Shown here: positions 1 to 7,185 of the stretch, one piece after another
Position numbering within the stretch: the first letter of the stretch is position 1
Layout: each line of letters opens with the position of its first letter
From: an uncultured Bacillaceae bacterium
GTDB lineage: Bacteria; Bacillota; Bacilli; Bacillales; Pradoshiaceae
NCBI GenBank assembly: GCA_904501845.1
Contig: CAJGCH010000063.1
Coordinates: forward strand, 1-12,126
Length of the DNA stretch: 12,126 nucleotides
Direction: 5' to 3'
The notes under the pieces: generated by a model
What the model was told of the DNA's origin: nothing
Databases searched by the model: none
The model's input: only the letters and a program-made list of their open reading frames with translations
Position numbers and translations under genes: made by a program

Positions 1-700
1 CGACAGGCCAAGGATGCAAACCACGTACATGGTTATAAATGTCCTCGCCTGTTTTCGACCAATCAATCAGTTCCTGTTCCCTCTTAATATTTGAGGCAAA
101 GGTCGCTTCTTCCTCGTTTTGCTTGATTGGTGTGATTTCACCCCTCAAAAGGGCAGGAATTGTTTGTGAAGTAAGCTCTGCCCCAGCTGCGCTGAGTTTG
201 TCATGCAGGCTGCCAGTATGGTCTGTTTCTTCAATCGGCACCTCTACTTTCGCTAGCATATCCCCTGCATCAAGTTTTTCGACCATATACATGATGGTTA
301 CACCAGTCTTTTCTTTCCCTTGCATGATTGCATAGTGAATTGGCGCTCCGCCGCGCAGTTCTGGCAGTAAGGAAGCGTGGACATTAATGCAGCCGTATTT
401 AGGCGCCTCAAGCAGCCTTTTAGGCAGGATTTGTCCAAACGCTGCTGTCACAATTAAGTCTGGCTCCAGAGCCAACACCTTATCAACTTCTTCATCGAGC
501 CGGATTTTCTCCGGCTGCAGAACTTGGATGCCATGCTTTTCTGCCGTCACTTTGACTGGCGGCGGCGTCAGCACCCGCTTGCGGCCTACAGGCCGGTCTG
601 GCTGTGTGACAACTCCGACAATGGAATATCCATCTTCAATTAACCGCTCCAAGACTCCGACGGAAAAGTCTGGCGTTCCCATAAACACGATTCTTGTCAT
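1..700 (-). CDS. fmt: Methionyl-tRNA formyltransferase, partial (C-terminus beyond window)
   Basis: Fmt transfers a formyl group from 10-formyl-tetrahydrofolate to Met-tRNA(fMet) in the cytosol, marking it for initiation. The frame is open from the ATG at 700 to the window edge and gives 233 residues, against roughly 315 for the family, so only the C-terminal anticodon-side domain is missing. It opens MTRIVFMGTPDFSV and carries the formyltransferase signature INVHASLLP followed by RGGAPI. The catalytic triad known from the E. coli enzyme is present at the same numbers: Asn106, His108 and Asp144 (in EKLDAGD). The visible end reads RGLHPWPV, a typical late part of the catalytic domain. The start overlaps the def stop by 4 nt (ATGA), which implies translational coupling. 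Pairing with def is the usual arrangement. Confidence 0.97.
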   Translation of the reverse strand, partial: MTRIVFMGTPDFSVGVLERLIEDGYSIVGVVTQPDRPVGRKRVLTPPPVKVTAEKHGIQVLQPEKIRLDEEVDKVLALEPDLIVTAAFGQILPKRLLEAPKYGCINVHASLLPELRGGAPIHYAIMQGKEKTGVTIMYMVEKLDAGDMLAKVEVPIEETDHTGSLHDKLSAAGAELTSQTIPALLRGEITPIKQNEEEATFASNIKREQELIDWSKTGEDIYNHVRGLHPWPV

Positions 701-1182
701 TCTGCTTCATACCCTTCTAACTCTTCTTCACTCACATAGCGGCTGACCTTGGATGTAAACAGGACACCCTCTAAATGGTCCATTTCATGGAGGATGGCCC
801 TTGCCATATAATCCTCAGCCTCAATTACGCACCATCTGCCGAAGCGGTCCTGTGCCTGAACCTTCACGAAGGTTGGTCTCTCGACTTCCCCGTATATTCC
901 CGGGAAGCTCAAGCACCCTTCAATATCCGTATCCTTGCCATTGCTTTCAATCAATTCCGGATTAATAAGCTCAATGGTTCCGGATTCATCATCAACATCA
1001 ACGATGGCAACTTGAATATTTTTGCCGATTTGAGGGGCGGCAAGTCCTACACCGTCCGCCTCAATCATTGTGTCGTACATATCATCAAGCAGCTTTGCTA
1101 GCTTTTTATCAAATACTTCTACCTTTTTACATTTTGACTCCAGCCTCTTGTCTGGATGTTTTACGATCGGTAATACAGCCAA
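697..1182 (-). CDS. def: Peptide deformylase (type I, TTG start)
   Basis: Def removes the N-formyl group from nascent proteins as they leave the ribosome. The 161-residue product has the three family motifs: GVGLAAPQIG at 44-53, EGCLSFPG around Cys90, and HEMDH at 132-136. Cys90, His132 and His136 bind the metal and Glu133 is the catalytic acid. The protein is short and ends soon after the HExxH helix, and it matches Bacillus DefA in layout (MAV... start, DDMYDTM, GVLFTSK). The start codon is TTG at 1180-1182. An AAGGA box lies 9 nt ahead of it in the 18-nt gap after priA. The gene sits between priA and fmt in one transcription unit. Bacillus often has a second deformylase elsewhere, so this copy need not be the only one. 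Confidence 0.97.
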   Translation of the reverse strand: MAVLPIVKHPDKRLESKCKKVEVFDKKLAKLLDDMYDTMIEADGVGLAAPQIGKNIQVAIVDVDDESGTIELINPELIESNGKDTDIEGCLSFPGIYGEVERPTFVKVQAQDRFGRWCVIEAEDYMARAILHEMDHLEGVLFTSKVSRYVSEEELEGYEAE

Positions 1183-1200
1183 TTTCTTTCTTCCTTCTTT

Positions 1201-3615
1201 CTACATCATAATAAATGGATTTACATCAATCGACAATTGCAGGCCGGATTGTGCAGCATTTCGTCCATAGGTTTCGTTTAATTTCTTTAATATTTCCGTT
1301 AAATTCGGTTCCCGCTTGTATTTTATCAGACATTGGTATCTATATCTATTATTGATTCTGGACATTGGCGAAGCAGAGGGGCCAAATACGACCGTGCTTG
1401 GACTAACCTGCCTCTTAATATAGGACGTAATCTTATCAGCAGTCTCCATTACCTTCAAAACATCCTCATGGGAAACCGTTAAAAGCGCTATATAATAGTA
1501 AGGAGGATAATCATTCTGCTTCCTGAGGAACATTTCCCTCATGAAAAAACCTTCAAAGTCCTGTTCAGAAGCAAGCTGTATGCTGTAATGTTCCGGAGTG
1601 TATGTCTGAATGACTACCTCTCCTGGAAGCTCATGCCTGCCCGCGCGCCCGCTGACCTGGGTAAGCAGCTGGAACGTTCGCTCAGATGCTCTGAAGTCCG
1701 GGAGATGGAGCATCGTATCGGCGGATAATACACCAACAAGTGTCACCTTAGGAAAATCAAGACCTTTTGCAATCATTTGCGTGCCGAGCAGAATATCTGC
1801 CTGTCCATCCTCAAACCTTTTCAATAGCGTTTCATGAGCGCCCTTGCGGCTCGTTGTATCCACATCCATCCGGATGACTCGCGCATGCGGCAAGAGCTTG
1901 CCAAGCTCCTCCTCCACCTTCTGTGTTCCGGTCCCAAAATAACGGATATGATCACTGCCGCAATCCGGGCATACATTCGGAACCCCTTCCTCAAGCCCGC
2001 AATAATGGCACTTCATGAGTGATTGGACACGATGGAACGTCATCGAAACGTCGCAGTTTGGGCATGTGACTACCAATCCGCAATTACGGCACATCACAAA
2101 TGATGAATGTCCGCGCCGGTTGAGCATCAACACGGATTGTTCTCCTTTTTCAACACGTTCTTTTAGCTTTTCAAAAAGAAGCTCAGAAAACATGGAGCGA
2201 TTACCACCTCTCATCTCTTCCCTCATATCCACAATGGATACGTCAGGAAGCGCACGCTGGTTCACGCGGCTTTTAAGCGTCAACAGTGTATAGACATCCT
2301 TTTTCGCACGGGCAAAGGTTTCAAGGGATGGCGTTGCGCTTCCTAAGATGACTGGGCAATGGTGATAGCTTGCCCGCTTTAGGGCGACATCACGGGAATG
2401 GTAGCGCGGTGTCTCTTCTTGCTTATAGCTGCCTTCATGCTCCTCATCAATGATGATAAGCCCAATATTCTTAAATGGAGCAAATACCGCTGACCTTGCT
2501 CCGACTACCACCTTAACTTCACCGCGCTGGATCTTTCTCCATTCATCATATTTTTCACCAGTGGATAGTCCGCTATGTAACACGGCAACCAAATCGCCGA
2601 AACGGCGTTTAAATCGAGTAACCATCATTGGTGTCAAAGAAATTTCCGGCACGAGTACGATGGCTTCCTTCCCCTCATCCACAATCCGCTTTATGGATTG
2701 AAGGTAGATTTCCGTTTTGCCGCTTCCTGTCACGCCGTACAGCAGGAATGTCTCCGTACGTTTCTCTTCAATGGCCCGCTCAATCGGTCCCATTGCCCCT
2801 TTTTGTTCTGCTGTCAAAGGCAAAATAGCATCCGCCTGGAATTCACGCTGTTCATAATGGTCTCGGTAGGATTCCCGCTCTTCCATCTGGAGAATGCCTT
2901 TATTCACCAGCGGCTTGATAACCGAATAACCAGATAATCCTGTATCCTTGAGGATTTTTGAAAGAGAAACCTCCTCGGGGTTTTCTGAGAAATATTCAAG
3001 AACAAGCCTTTGATTTTTGGCCGTCTTGCTTGTTTCATCAAGCCGTCTTGCAAGGTCTCCCTGATCAAGCAATGGCTTAATGTATTTTTCTTTTTTAACA
3101 TTCCCTTTATTGCTAACCTTGATGGTAAGCTCCAGTGCCCCCCGGTCTATCTCCTGTTTTACAAGAGGCAATAACTCGTTATTTTGGGCATCATCCCACT
3201 TCATGGTGCCTGTTCTTTGGAATAAGGGCTGAAGCTTAGGCTGCAAATCGATTGCTGCAACACCGCTTGTGAGCCTGATTTGCTTTTCATACTTGGCCTT
3301 CATGGCTGCCGGGAGCATCGCTTGGAAAGCGGAAATCTTAAAGCACATCGTCTCATCCGCCAGCCAATGTCCTAGCTCGAGCAGCTCTTCGTTCAAGGCT
3401 GGTTCCATATCCAAAAGACCGCTAATATTCTTTAAGGATTTAAAATCCGAGCTCTCCTTCAGCTTCACGACAAACCCGAGCAGCTTCCGCGGTCCAAACG
3501 GCACGGTAACGCGCATTCCTTCTTGTATCATTCCGGCCCATTTCTCCGGGACCCGATAATCAAAAGGCCGGTCCGTTTGCTGGGCCGGCACATCTACAAT
3601 GACTTCAGCTATCAT
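1201..3615 (-). CDS. priA: Primosomal replication restart helicase PriA
   Basis: PriA recognises stalled or collapsed replication forks, unwinds the lagging arm 3'-to-5' and helps reload the replicative helicase. The protein has 804 residues, essentially the B. subtilis length and longer than the E. coli protein. In order it shows the N-terminal 3'-DNA-binding domain (start MIAEVIVDVPAQQTDRPFDY), Walker A GVTGSGKT at 294-301, the DEEH Walker B box at 390-393, and a zinc module with eight cysteines at 509, 512, 518, 521, 536, 539, 549 and 552. Helicase motif VI, QVSGRAGR, is at 653-660. No key residue is missing. The ATG shares one base with the coaBC stop (TAATG), and the upstream purine run is weak, so translation is probably coupled to coaBC. 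The stop is TAG. Confidence 0.98.
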   Translation of the reverse strand: MIAEVIVDVPAQQTDRPFDYRVPEKWAGMIQEGMRVTVPFGPRKLLGFVVKLKESSDFKSLKNISGLLDMEPALNEELLELGHWLADETMCFKISAFQAMLPAAMKAKYEKQIRLTSGVAAIDLQPKLQPLFQRTGTMKWDDAQNNELLPLVKQEIDRGALELTIKVSNKGNVKKEKYIKPLLDQGDLARRLDETSKTAKNQRLVLEYFSENPEEVSLSKILKDTGLSGYSVIKPLVNKGILQMEERESYRDHYEQREFQADAILPLTAEQKGAMGPIERAIEEKRTETFLLYGVTGSGKTEIYLQSIKRIVDEGKEAIVLVPEISLTPMMVTRFKRRFGDLVAVLHSGLSTGEKYDEWRKIQRGEVKVVVGARSAVFAPFKNIGLIIIDEEHEGSYKQEETPRYHSRDVALKRASYHHCPVILGSATPSLETFARAKKDVYTLLTLKSRVNQRALPDVSIVDMREEMRGGNRSMFSELLFEKLKERVEKGEQSVLMLNRRGHSSFVMCRNCGLVVTCPNCDVSMTFHRVQSLMKCHYCGLEEGVPNVCPDCGSDHIRYFGTGTQKVEEELGKLLPHARVIRMDVDTTSRKGAHETLLKRFEDGQADILLGTQMIAKGLDFPKVTLVGVLSADTMLHLPDFRASERTFQLLTQVSGRAGRHELPGEVVIQTYTPEHYSIQLASEQDFEGFFMREMFLRKQNDYPPYYYIALLTVSHEDVLKVMETADKITSYIKRQVSPSTVVFGPSASPMSRINNRYRYQCLIKYKREPNLTEILKKLNETYGRNAAQSGLQLSIDVNPFIMM

Positions 3616-4826
3616 TACACATTCGCCCCGATGACTTCCATCCTGGCAACTTCACTCAGGATTGCCTCTGCCGTTTTCAGCTTGCTCATTAATGGCAATT
3701 CCACTGAGGTACCATCTTTCTTGTAAAGTGTAACGATATTCGTGTCCGTGCCAAATCCTGCTCCCTCTTTCATCACATCATTGGCCACAATCATATCCGC
3801 ATTCTTCTTCACAAGTTTCTTCTTCGCATATTCTTCAATATTATTCGTCTCGGCTGCAAAACCAATCAGGATTTGCCCTGCTTTTCGCCTGCCGGCTTCT
3901 GCCAGAATATCTTTTGTTCTCGTCATCGCCAGACTCATATCCCCATCCTGTTTCTTCACCTTCTGCTTAGCAGCCTCTAACGGTTTATAATCCGCTACAG
4001 CGGCTGTTCCGATAATAATATGCGCTGACTCCATCTCCTCCATGACCGCCTCATACATCTCAGCGGCACTCTCAACAGAAATAACGCGCGCATTTGCCGG
4101 CGGGGCAACAGTGACCGGACCGCTCACCAAAATGACCTCTGCCCCCATTTTAATGGCCGCCTCCGCCAGTGAATACCCCATCTTCCCAGTGGAATAATTG
4201 GATACATAGCGGACAGGATCTATTTTTTCACGGGTCGGCCCTGCAGTAATCAGCACTCTCTTTCCCATTAAAGGAAGCTTCCCTTCCTTAAAATGATCAC
4301 TGAGCACCTGGGCGATTTGCTCCGGCTCCTCTAATCGGCCTTTTCCGACATATCCGCATGCAAGGTATCCCTCATTCGGCTCAATAAATGAATATCCATC
4401 CTCGCGCAAGCGTTTCATATTACGCTGTACGGCTTTATGCTCATACATATGAACATTCATGGCAGGAGCGATAAAGATAGGAGCCGTCACTGCAAGCAGA
4501 ATTGTGGACACCATATCATCCGCAATCCCATTCGCCAGCTTCCCGATGATATTCGCAGTAGCCGGTGCAATGACTGCCGCATCGGCCCAATCAGCCAAAT
4601 CAATATGAGCAATCTTCCCTGGTATTTTTTCATCAAATGTGTCATAGAAAACATCATTTCTGGACAAGGACTGAAACGTGAGCGGTGTGACAAACTTCAT
4701 GGCAGATTCACTCATGACAACCTTGACCTCTGCCCCCGCCTGCACAAGCTTGCTCGTTAGGCTGGCTGCTTTATAAACGGCAATTCCGCCGGTAACAAAC
4801 AAAAGGATTTTCTTATCTTTCAGCAT
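3615..4826 (-). CDS. coaBC: Bifunctional phosphopantothenoylcysteine decarboxylase / phosphopantothenate-cysteine ligase
   Basis: CoaBC carries out two steps of coenzyme A synthesis. The CoaB half joins cysteine to 4'-phosphopantothenate using CTP. The CoaC half, a flavoprotein, decarboxylates the product to 4'-phosphopantetheine. With the start at 4826 the protein has 403 residues. The N-terminal half shows GGIAVYKA at 13-20, His74 in AHIDLADW, PAMN at 121-124 and the catalytic Cys157 in LACGYVGKGR. The C-terminal half shows TAGPTRE at 194-200, STGKMGY at 212-218 and the KKN motif at 340-342. The frame stays open to an ATG at 4871, but the ATG at 4826 is preferred: AGGAGG lies 7 nt ahead of it and the protein then opens with the family MLKDKKILL start. 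The gene heads the coaBC-priA-def-fmt set and is separated from rpoZ by two terminators. Confidence 0.97.
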   Translation of the reverse strand: MLKDKKILLFVTGGIAVYKAASLTSKLVQAGAEVKVVMSESAMKFVTPLTFQSLSRNDVFYDTFDEKIPGKIAHIDLADWADAAVIAPATANIIGKLANGIADDMVSTILLAVTAPIFIAPAMNVHMYEHKAVQRNMKRLREDGYSFIEPNEGYLACGYVGKGRLEEPEQIAQVLSDHFKEGKLPLMGKRVLITAGPTREKIDPVRYVSNYSTGKMGYSLAEAAIKMGAEVILVSGPVTVAPPANARVISVESAAEMYEAVMEEMESAHIIIGTAAVADYKPLEAAKQKVKKQDGDMSLAMTRTKDILAEAGRRKAGQILIGFAAETNNIEEYAKKKLVKKNADMIVANDVMKEGAGFGTDTNIVTLYKKDGTSVELPLMSKLKTAEAILSEVARMEVIGANV

Positions 4827-4848
4827 TTCTTTCCCTCCTCCATCAACT
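4827..4848 (-). promoter_or_regulatory. Ribosome binding site deciding the coaBC start
   Basis: On the minus strand GGAGGAGGG lies just ahead of the ATG at 4824-4826, with AGGAGG 7 nt from the start. It supports a 403-residue CoaBC and argues against the longer form from the ATG at 4871, which has no such box. Confidence 0.85.
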
Positions 4849-4856
4849 TTTCTGCA

Positions 4857-4886
4857 GACTGTGCTGTCCATTGCAGCAAACCAGTC
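4857..4886 (-). other. Possible leader hairpin upstream of coaBC
   Basis: Read on the minus strand, GACTG at 4886-4882 pairs with CAGTC at 4861-4857, and inside it GCTG at 4877-4874 pairs with CAGC at 4866-4863, closing on a 7-nt loop. It lies between the second rpoZ-side terminator and the coaBC ribosome binding site and has no U-tract, so it is not a terminator itself. Stems this short occur by chance. No known riboswitch class was recognised. Confidence 0.3.
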
Positions 4887-4915
4887 CCTAAACGGGTCTT
4901 ACACAGCCCTTTTAT

Positions 4916-4940
4916 AAAAAGCGGGAAATGCCTTTCCCGC
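4916..4940 (-). terminator. Second intrinsic terminator between rpoZ and coaBC
   Basis: On the minus strand an 8-bp perfect stem, GCGGGAAA with TTTCCCGC, closes a GGCA loop and is followed by five T then ATAAA. It also has a T-run before the stem, so it could stop plus-strand transcripts as well. It stands about 90 bp ahead of coaBC. It may be a back-up terminator for the rpoZ unit, or an attenuator if a promoter lies between the two terminators. Confidence 0.85.
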
Positions 4941-4969
4941 AAAAAATGTATTATTATTCTTTACTATAA

Positions 4970-4981
4970 ACGGTGCACCGT
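4970..4981. promoter_or_regulatory. 12-bp perfect palindrome between the two terminators
   Basis: ACGGTGCACCGT is a perfect dyad centred at 4975/4976. It is flanked by AT-rich sequence (TATA-like on both sides) and has no spacer, so it is more like a protein-binding operator than an RNA hairpin. On the minus strand TATAGT (4967-4962) follows directly and could be a -10 box, but no good -35 box is found 16-18 nt upstream. No known regulator motif was recognised. Confidence 0.35.
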
Positions 4982-4993
4982 ATAACTGCCAGC

Positions 4994-5031
4994 AAAAAAA
5001 ACAACCTTCAAAATCTGTAAGGTTGTTTTTT
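4994..5031 (-). terminator. Intrinsic terminator of the yloC-remA-gmk-rpoZ unit
   Basis: Eleven nt after the rpoZ stop, the minus strand reads AACAACCTT, a 10-nt loop, then AAGGTTGTT running into a long T-tract (5000-4994). The stem is extended by A-T pairs because A-runs precede it, so it could also work in the other direction. It ends transcription coming from rpoZ. Confidence 0.88.
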
Positions 5032-5041
5032 CTCCATTATA

Positions 5042-5260
5042 TCAGCGTTCTACAACATCTCTTGAATCCACTTTGTAAGTCAGGTCACCCGTATTGATCT
5101 CTTCTAGCGCTTTGCCGACAAATTTATGAGATACCGGCTTAGCAATTCTCGAAGGCTGGCCTGATTCCTGCATGAAGCGAGCACGTTTAGCAGCCACGGA
5201 CACTAGTGAATACTTCGAATCGATTTTTGTTAACAATGAGTCAATAGATGGATATAACAT
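5042..5260 (-). CDS. rpoZ: RNA polymerase omega subunit
   Basis: Omega binds the C-terminal part of the beta' subunit and helps assemble and stabilise RNA polymerase. The product has 72 residues, close to the 67 of B. subtilis. It opens MLYPSIDSLLTKIDSKYSLV and has the conserved AAKRARFM and the SHKFVGKALEEI segment near the C-terminus. A longer frame reaches back to 5374 inside gmk. The ATG at 5258-5260 is chosen because the family begins there and because GGAGGAAG lies upstream. Only one base separates it from the gmk stop, so the two are probably co-translated. A terminator follows 11 nt after the stop codon. Confidence 0.95.
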   Translation of the reverse strand: MLYPSIDSLLTKIDSKYSLVSVAAKRARFMQESGQPSRIAKPVSHKFVGKALEEINTGDLTYKVDSRDVVER

Positions 5261-5261
5261 A

Positions 5262-5879
5262 TTATTTTTCTTCCTCCAATAATTTTCTGTATCGTTTTTC
5301 CACACGCTCTCTTCTGAGGTGCTCAGCGACCACGATAGCGTTGATTCGCTCGCACGCATGCTCGACACGATCATTTTCTACCACATAATCATATAAATTC
5401 ATCATTTCAATTTCTTCTCGAGCCGCTTTCATCCGGTTACGAATTAATTCGTCCGTTTCCGTTCCTCTTGTCACAATGCGGTTTTCCAATTCCTTTAAAC
5501 TTGGAGGCGCCAGGAAAATAAACAAACCATCAGGGAATTTTTCTCTTACCTGTCTAGCCCCTTGCACTTCAATCTCAAGGAAGACATCTTTCCCTTCCTC
5601 CAAGGTCTTCTTCACATAGTCAATCGGGGTGCCGTAATAATTGCCGACATACTCTGCATGCTCAAGAAGCTCATCCTTGGCAATCATTTCCTCAAATTGC
5701 TCGCGCGTTTTAAAGAAGTAGTCCACCCCATGGACCTCTCCTTCCCTAGGTTTGCGGGAAGTTGCTGAGATTGAATATTCAAAATTAACTTCAGGCTGGT
5801 CAAAAATAGCTTTCCTGACCGTGCCTTTCCCTACCCCAGAGGGTCCTGATAATACGATTAATAATCCTTTTTGTTTCAA
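5262..5879 (-). CDS. gmk: Guanylate kinase (likely TTG start)
   Basis: Gmk phosphorylates GMP to GDP with ATP, an essential step of guanine nucleotide supply. In Firmicutes it is known to be inhibited by (p)ppGpp. The 205-residue form has the P-loop GPSGVGKG at 12-19, the GMP-binding stretch TSRKPREGE with VDYFF (40-56), EYVGNYYGTP at 76-85, and the lid RGTETDELIRNRM at 138-150. Two starts are possible. GTG at 5886-5888 touches the remA stop directly and leaves only about 3 nt after its AAGGA. TTG at 5877-5879 has AGGTGA 5 nt ahead, fully complementary to the 16S tail, and gives MKQKGLLIVLSG, the same length as B. subtilis MKERGLLIVLSG. The TTG is preferred; the GTG form would add three residues. 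Confidence 0.95.
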   Translation of the reverse strand: MKQKGLLIVLSGPSGVGKGTVRKAIFDQPEVNFEYSISATSRKPREGEVHGVDYFFKTREQFEEMIAKDELLEHAEYVGNYYGTPIDYVKKTLEEGKDVFLEIEVQGARQVREKFPDGLFIFLAPPSLKELENRIVTRGTETDELIRNRMKAAREEIEMMNLYDYVVENDRVEHACERINAIVVAEHLRRERVEKRYRKLLEEEK

Positions 5880-5888
5880 CTCTTTCAC

Positions 5889-6152
5889 CTATCCTTCCGA
5901 CACGCTTTCCTCACGATCATGCAGCCTTGCCGCCACCGTTTCCGGCTGAACGGCTGATAAGATGACATGGTCACTATCTGTAATGATGACTGCGCGCGTC
6001 CTTCTTCCATACGTGGCATCTACTAAAGAGCCCTTATCCCTTGCATCCTGGATAATCCTTTTAATAGGCGCCGACTCCGGACTAACAATGGTTACAATAC
6101 GATTAGCGGAAACGATATTCCCAAAACCGATATTGATTAATTTAATTGACAT
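5889..6152 (-). CDS. remA: Extracellular matrix regulator RemA (DUF370 family)
   Basis: RemA is a small DNA-binding protein. In B. subtilis it activates the biofilm matrix operons (eps and tapA) and an osmoprotectant transporter, and it assembles as a ring-like oligomer. The 87-residue product is highly typical: it opens MSIKLINIGFGNIVSANRIV, followed by SPESAPIKR, then DATYGRRTRAV and ILSAVQPETVA. The only variable part is the acidic C-terminal tail. A clear GGAGG box lies 7 nt ahead of the ATG. The stop codon TAG abuts the gmk region with no spacer. The function is carried over from B. subtilis; the sequence shows family membership, not which genes it controls here. Confidence 0.95.
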   Translation of the reverse strand: MSIKLINIGFGNIVSANRIVTIVSPESAPIKRIIQDARDKGSLVDATYGRRTRAVIITDSDHVILSAVQPETVAARLHDREESVSEG

Positions 6153-6204
6153 TGTTTAGCCTCCATCCCTAGTGTTTGCTTGTATGTATAGTGATAAACT
6201 CTGT

Positions 6205-7080
6205 TTATTCTACATTTTGGACTTGCTCTTTCATTTTTTCGAGAATCGCCTTCATCTCGACCACTTCTTTCGCGATTTTAGAATCACTGGCCTTCGAACC
6301 AATCGTATTGGTCTCCCGATTCATTTCTTGAATGATGAAGTCAAGCTTCCGCCCAATCGGTCCAGCTGCTTCGAGTCCCTCCGAGAATTGGGTAATATGG
6401 CTTTTCAGTCTGGAGATCTCTTCATGTATGTCCGCTTTATCCGTAAATAAGGCAATCTCAGTCAGCAGCCTGCTTCTATCATACGCATCTCCCACTGCTT
6501 CTTCAAGCTTTTGCCGCAAACGGGCTTCATATGCCTTTGGAACAGCAGGAGCAAGCTTTTCAACGACTTGGAGTTCTGCCATTAGCTTTTGGATATGTCC
6601 CGCAAGATCCTGCTTCAAAAACTGGCCTTCCTTCTCTCTCATCATGGAAAGGTGCCTCACTGCTTCTTCGACCGTCCTTAGGAGCATAGCTTCAAGACTT
6701 GAATCATCCTGCTCTTTCTCCTCTATCTGAATGAAGTGTTCAATCTGCAGCAGGTCGGTCAGCTGCGTTTCCGTAAAAGCACTGTATCTGTTGTTGAATT
6801 CAGTTGATATATTCATGATCTGGTCCATTAGTTCCCAGTTAGGCGTTACAACCCTCTTTACAGCCCCTTCACCTTGGAGGCTGATAAAGACCTCAACTCT
6901 ACCCCTTTGTAACTTTTGCTGAATAATCTTTTTAATCCTGTCTTCATACATCATTAATTGTCGAGGCGATCGGATACTGCACTCAAAAAACCGATGATTC
7001 ACACTTTTCATTTCAACGGTAATAACCAATGCATCATCTTCGTTTTTTGCTCTTCCGTAACCAGTCATGCTTAAGATCAT
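6205..7080 (-). CDS. yloC: YicC/YloC family endoribonuclease
   Basis: This is a member of the YicC family, whose E. coli and B. subtilis members have been described as endoribonucleases; E. coli YicC is linked to turnover of the small RNA RyhB. The 291-residue product has the family start MILSMTGYGRA, the N-terminal domain segment MKSVNHRFFECSIR and QRGRVEVF. The C-terminal DUF1732-type end contains EISRLKSHITQF, PIGRKLDFIIQEMNRETNTIGSKA and EMKAILEKMKEQVQN. The frame runs back to an ATG at 7131, but that lies inside the T-tract of the yloB terminator and has no ribosome binding site. The ATG at 7080 fits the family and the 291-residue B. subtilis length. Its own binding site is poor (GGAG, 11 nt away). 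It heads the unit with remA, gmk and rpoZ; a 52-nt gap precedes remA. The cellular RNA target is unknown. Confidence 0.93.
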   Translation of the reverse strand: MILSMTGYGRAKNEDDALVITVEMKSVNHRFFECSIRSPRQLMMYEDRIKKIIQQKLQRGRVEVFISLQGEGAVKRVVTPNWELMDQIMNISTEFNNRYSAFTETQLTDLLQIEHFIQIEEKEQDDSSLEAMLLRTVEEAVRHLSMMREKEGQFLKQDLAGHIQKLMAELQVVEKLAPAVPKAYEARLRQKLEEAVGDAYDRSRLLTEIALFTDKADIHEEISRLKSHITQFSEGLEAAGPIGRKLDFIIQEMNRETNTIGSKASDSKIAKEVVEMKAILEKMKEQVQNVE

Positions 7081-7130
7081 TTTAGCCACAGCTCCAATCT
7101 GCACCATTTCATTAAAAAAGTGAAACCGCA

Positions 7131-7168
7131 TAAAAATAAAAAGGTAATAGAGACGCCTCTACTACCTT
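7131..7168 (-). terminator. Intrinsic terminator of yloB
   Basis: Seventeen nt after the yloB stop, the minus strand forms a 12-bp stem, AAGGTAGTAGAG with CTCTATTACCTT, around a GCGT loop, followed by TTTATTTTTA. The single non-Watson-Crick position is G-U in the minus-strand RNA but A-C in the plus-strand RNA, so the hairpin is built for the minus strand. It separates yloB from the yloC unit, so yloC needs its own promoter or read-through. Confidence 0.92.
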
Positions 7169-7185
7169 AAAAATTATATCACAAT

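Noticed and set aside
4827..4871. Fifteen-residue N-terminal extension of coaBC
   Set aside because: The ATG at 4871 lacks a ribosome binding site, and the strong AGGAGG at 4827-4848 falls inside the extension and serves the inner ATG.
5261..5374. Long N-terminal extension of rpoZ overlapping gmk
   Set aside because: The extra residues are the gmk sequence in another frame. The family length and the GGAGGAAG box support the start at 5260.
6153..6204. Promoter for remA in the yloC-remA gap (TATACA at about 6186-6191, minus strand)
   Set aside because: The hexamer looks like a -10 box, but nothing resembling a -35 lies 16-18 nt upstream, so I did not annotate it.
7081..7131. Seventeen-residue N-terminal extension of yloC
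   Set aside because: Its ATG lies next to the yloB terminator T-tract, has no ribosome binding site, and the family starts at MILSMTG.
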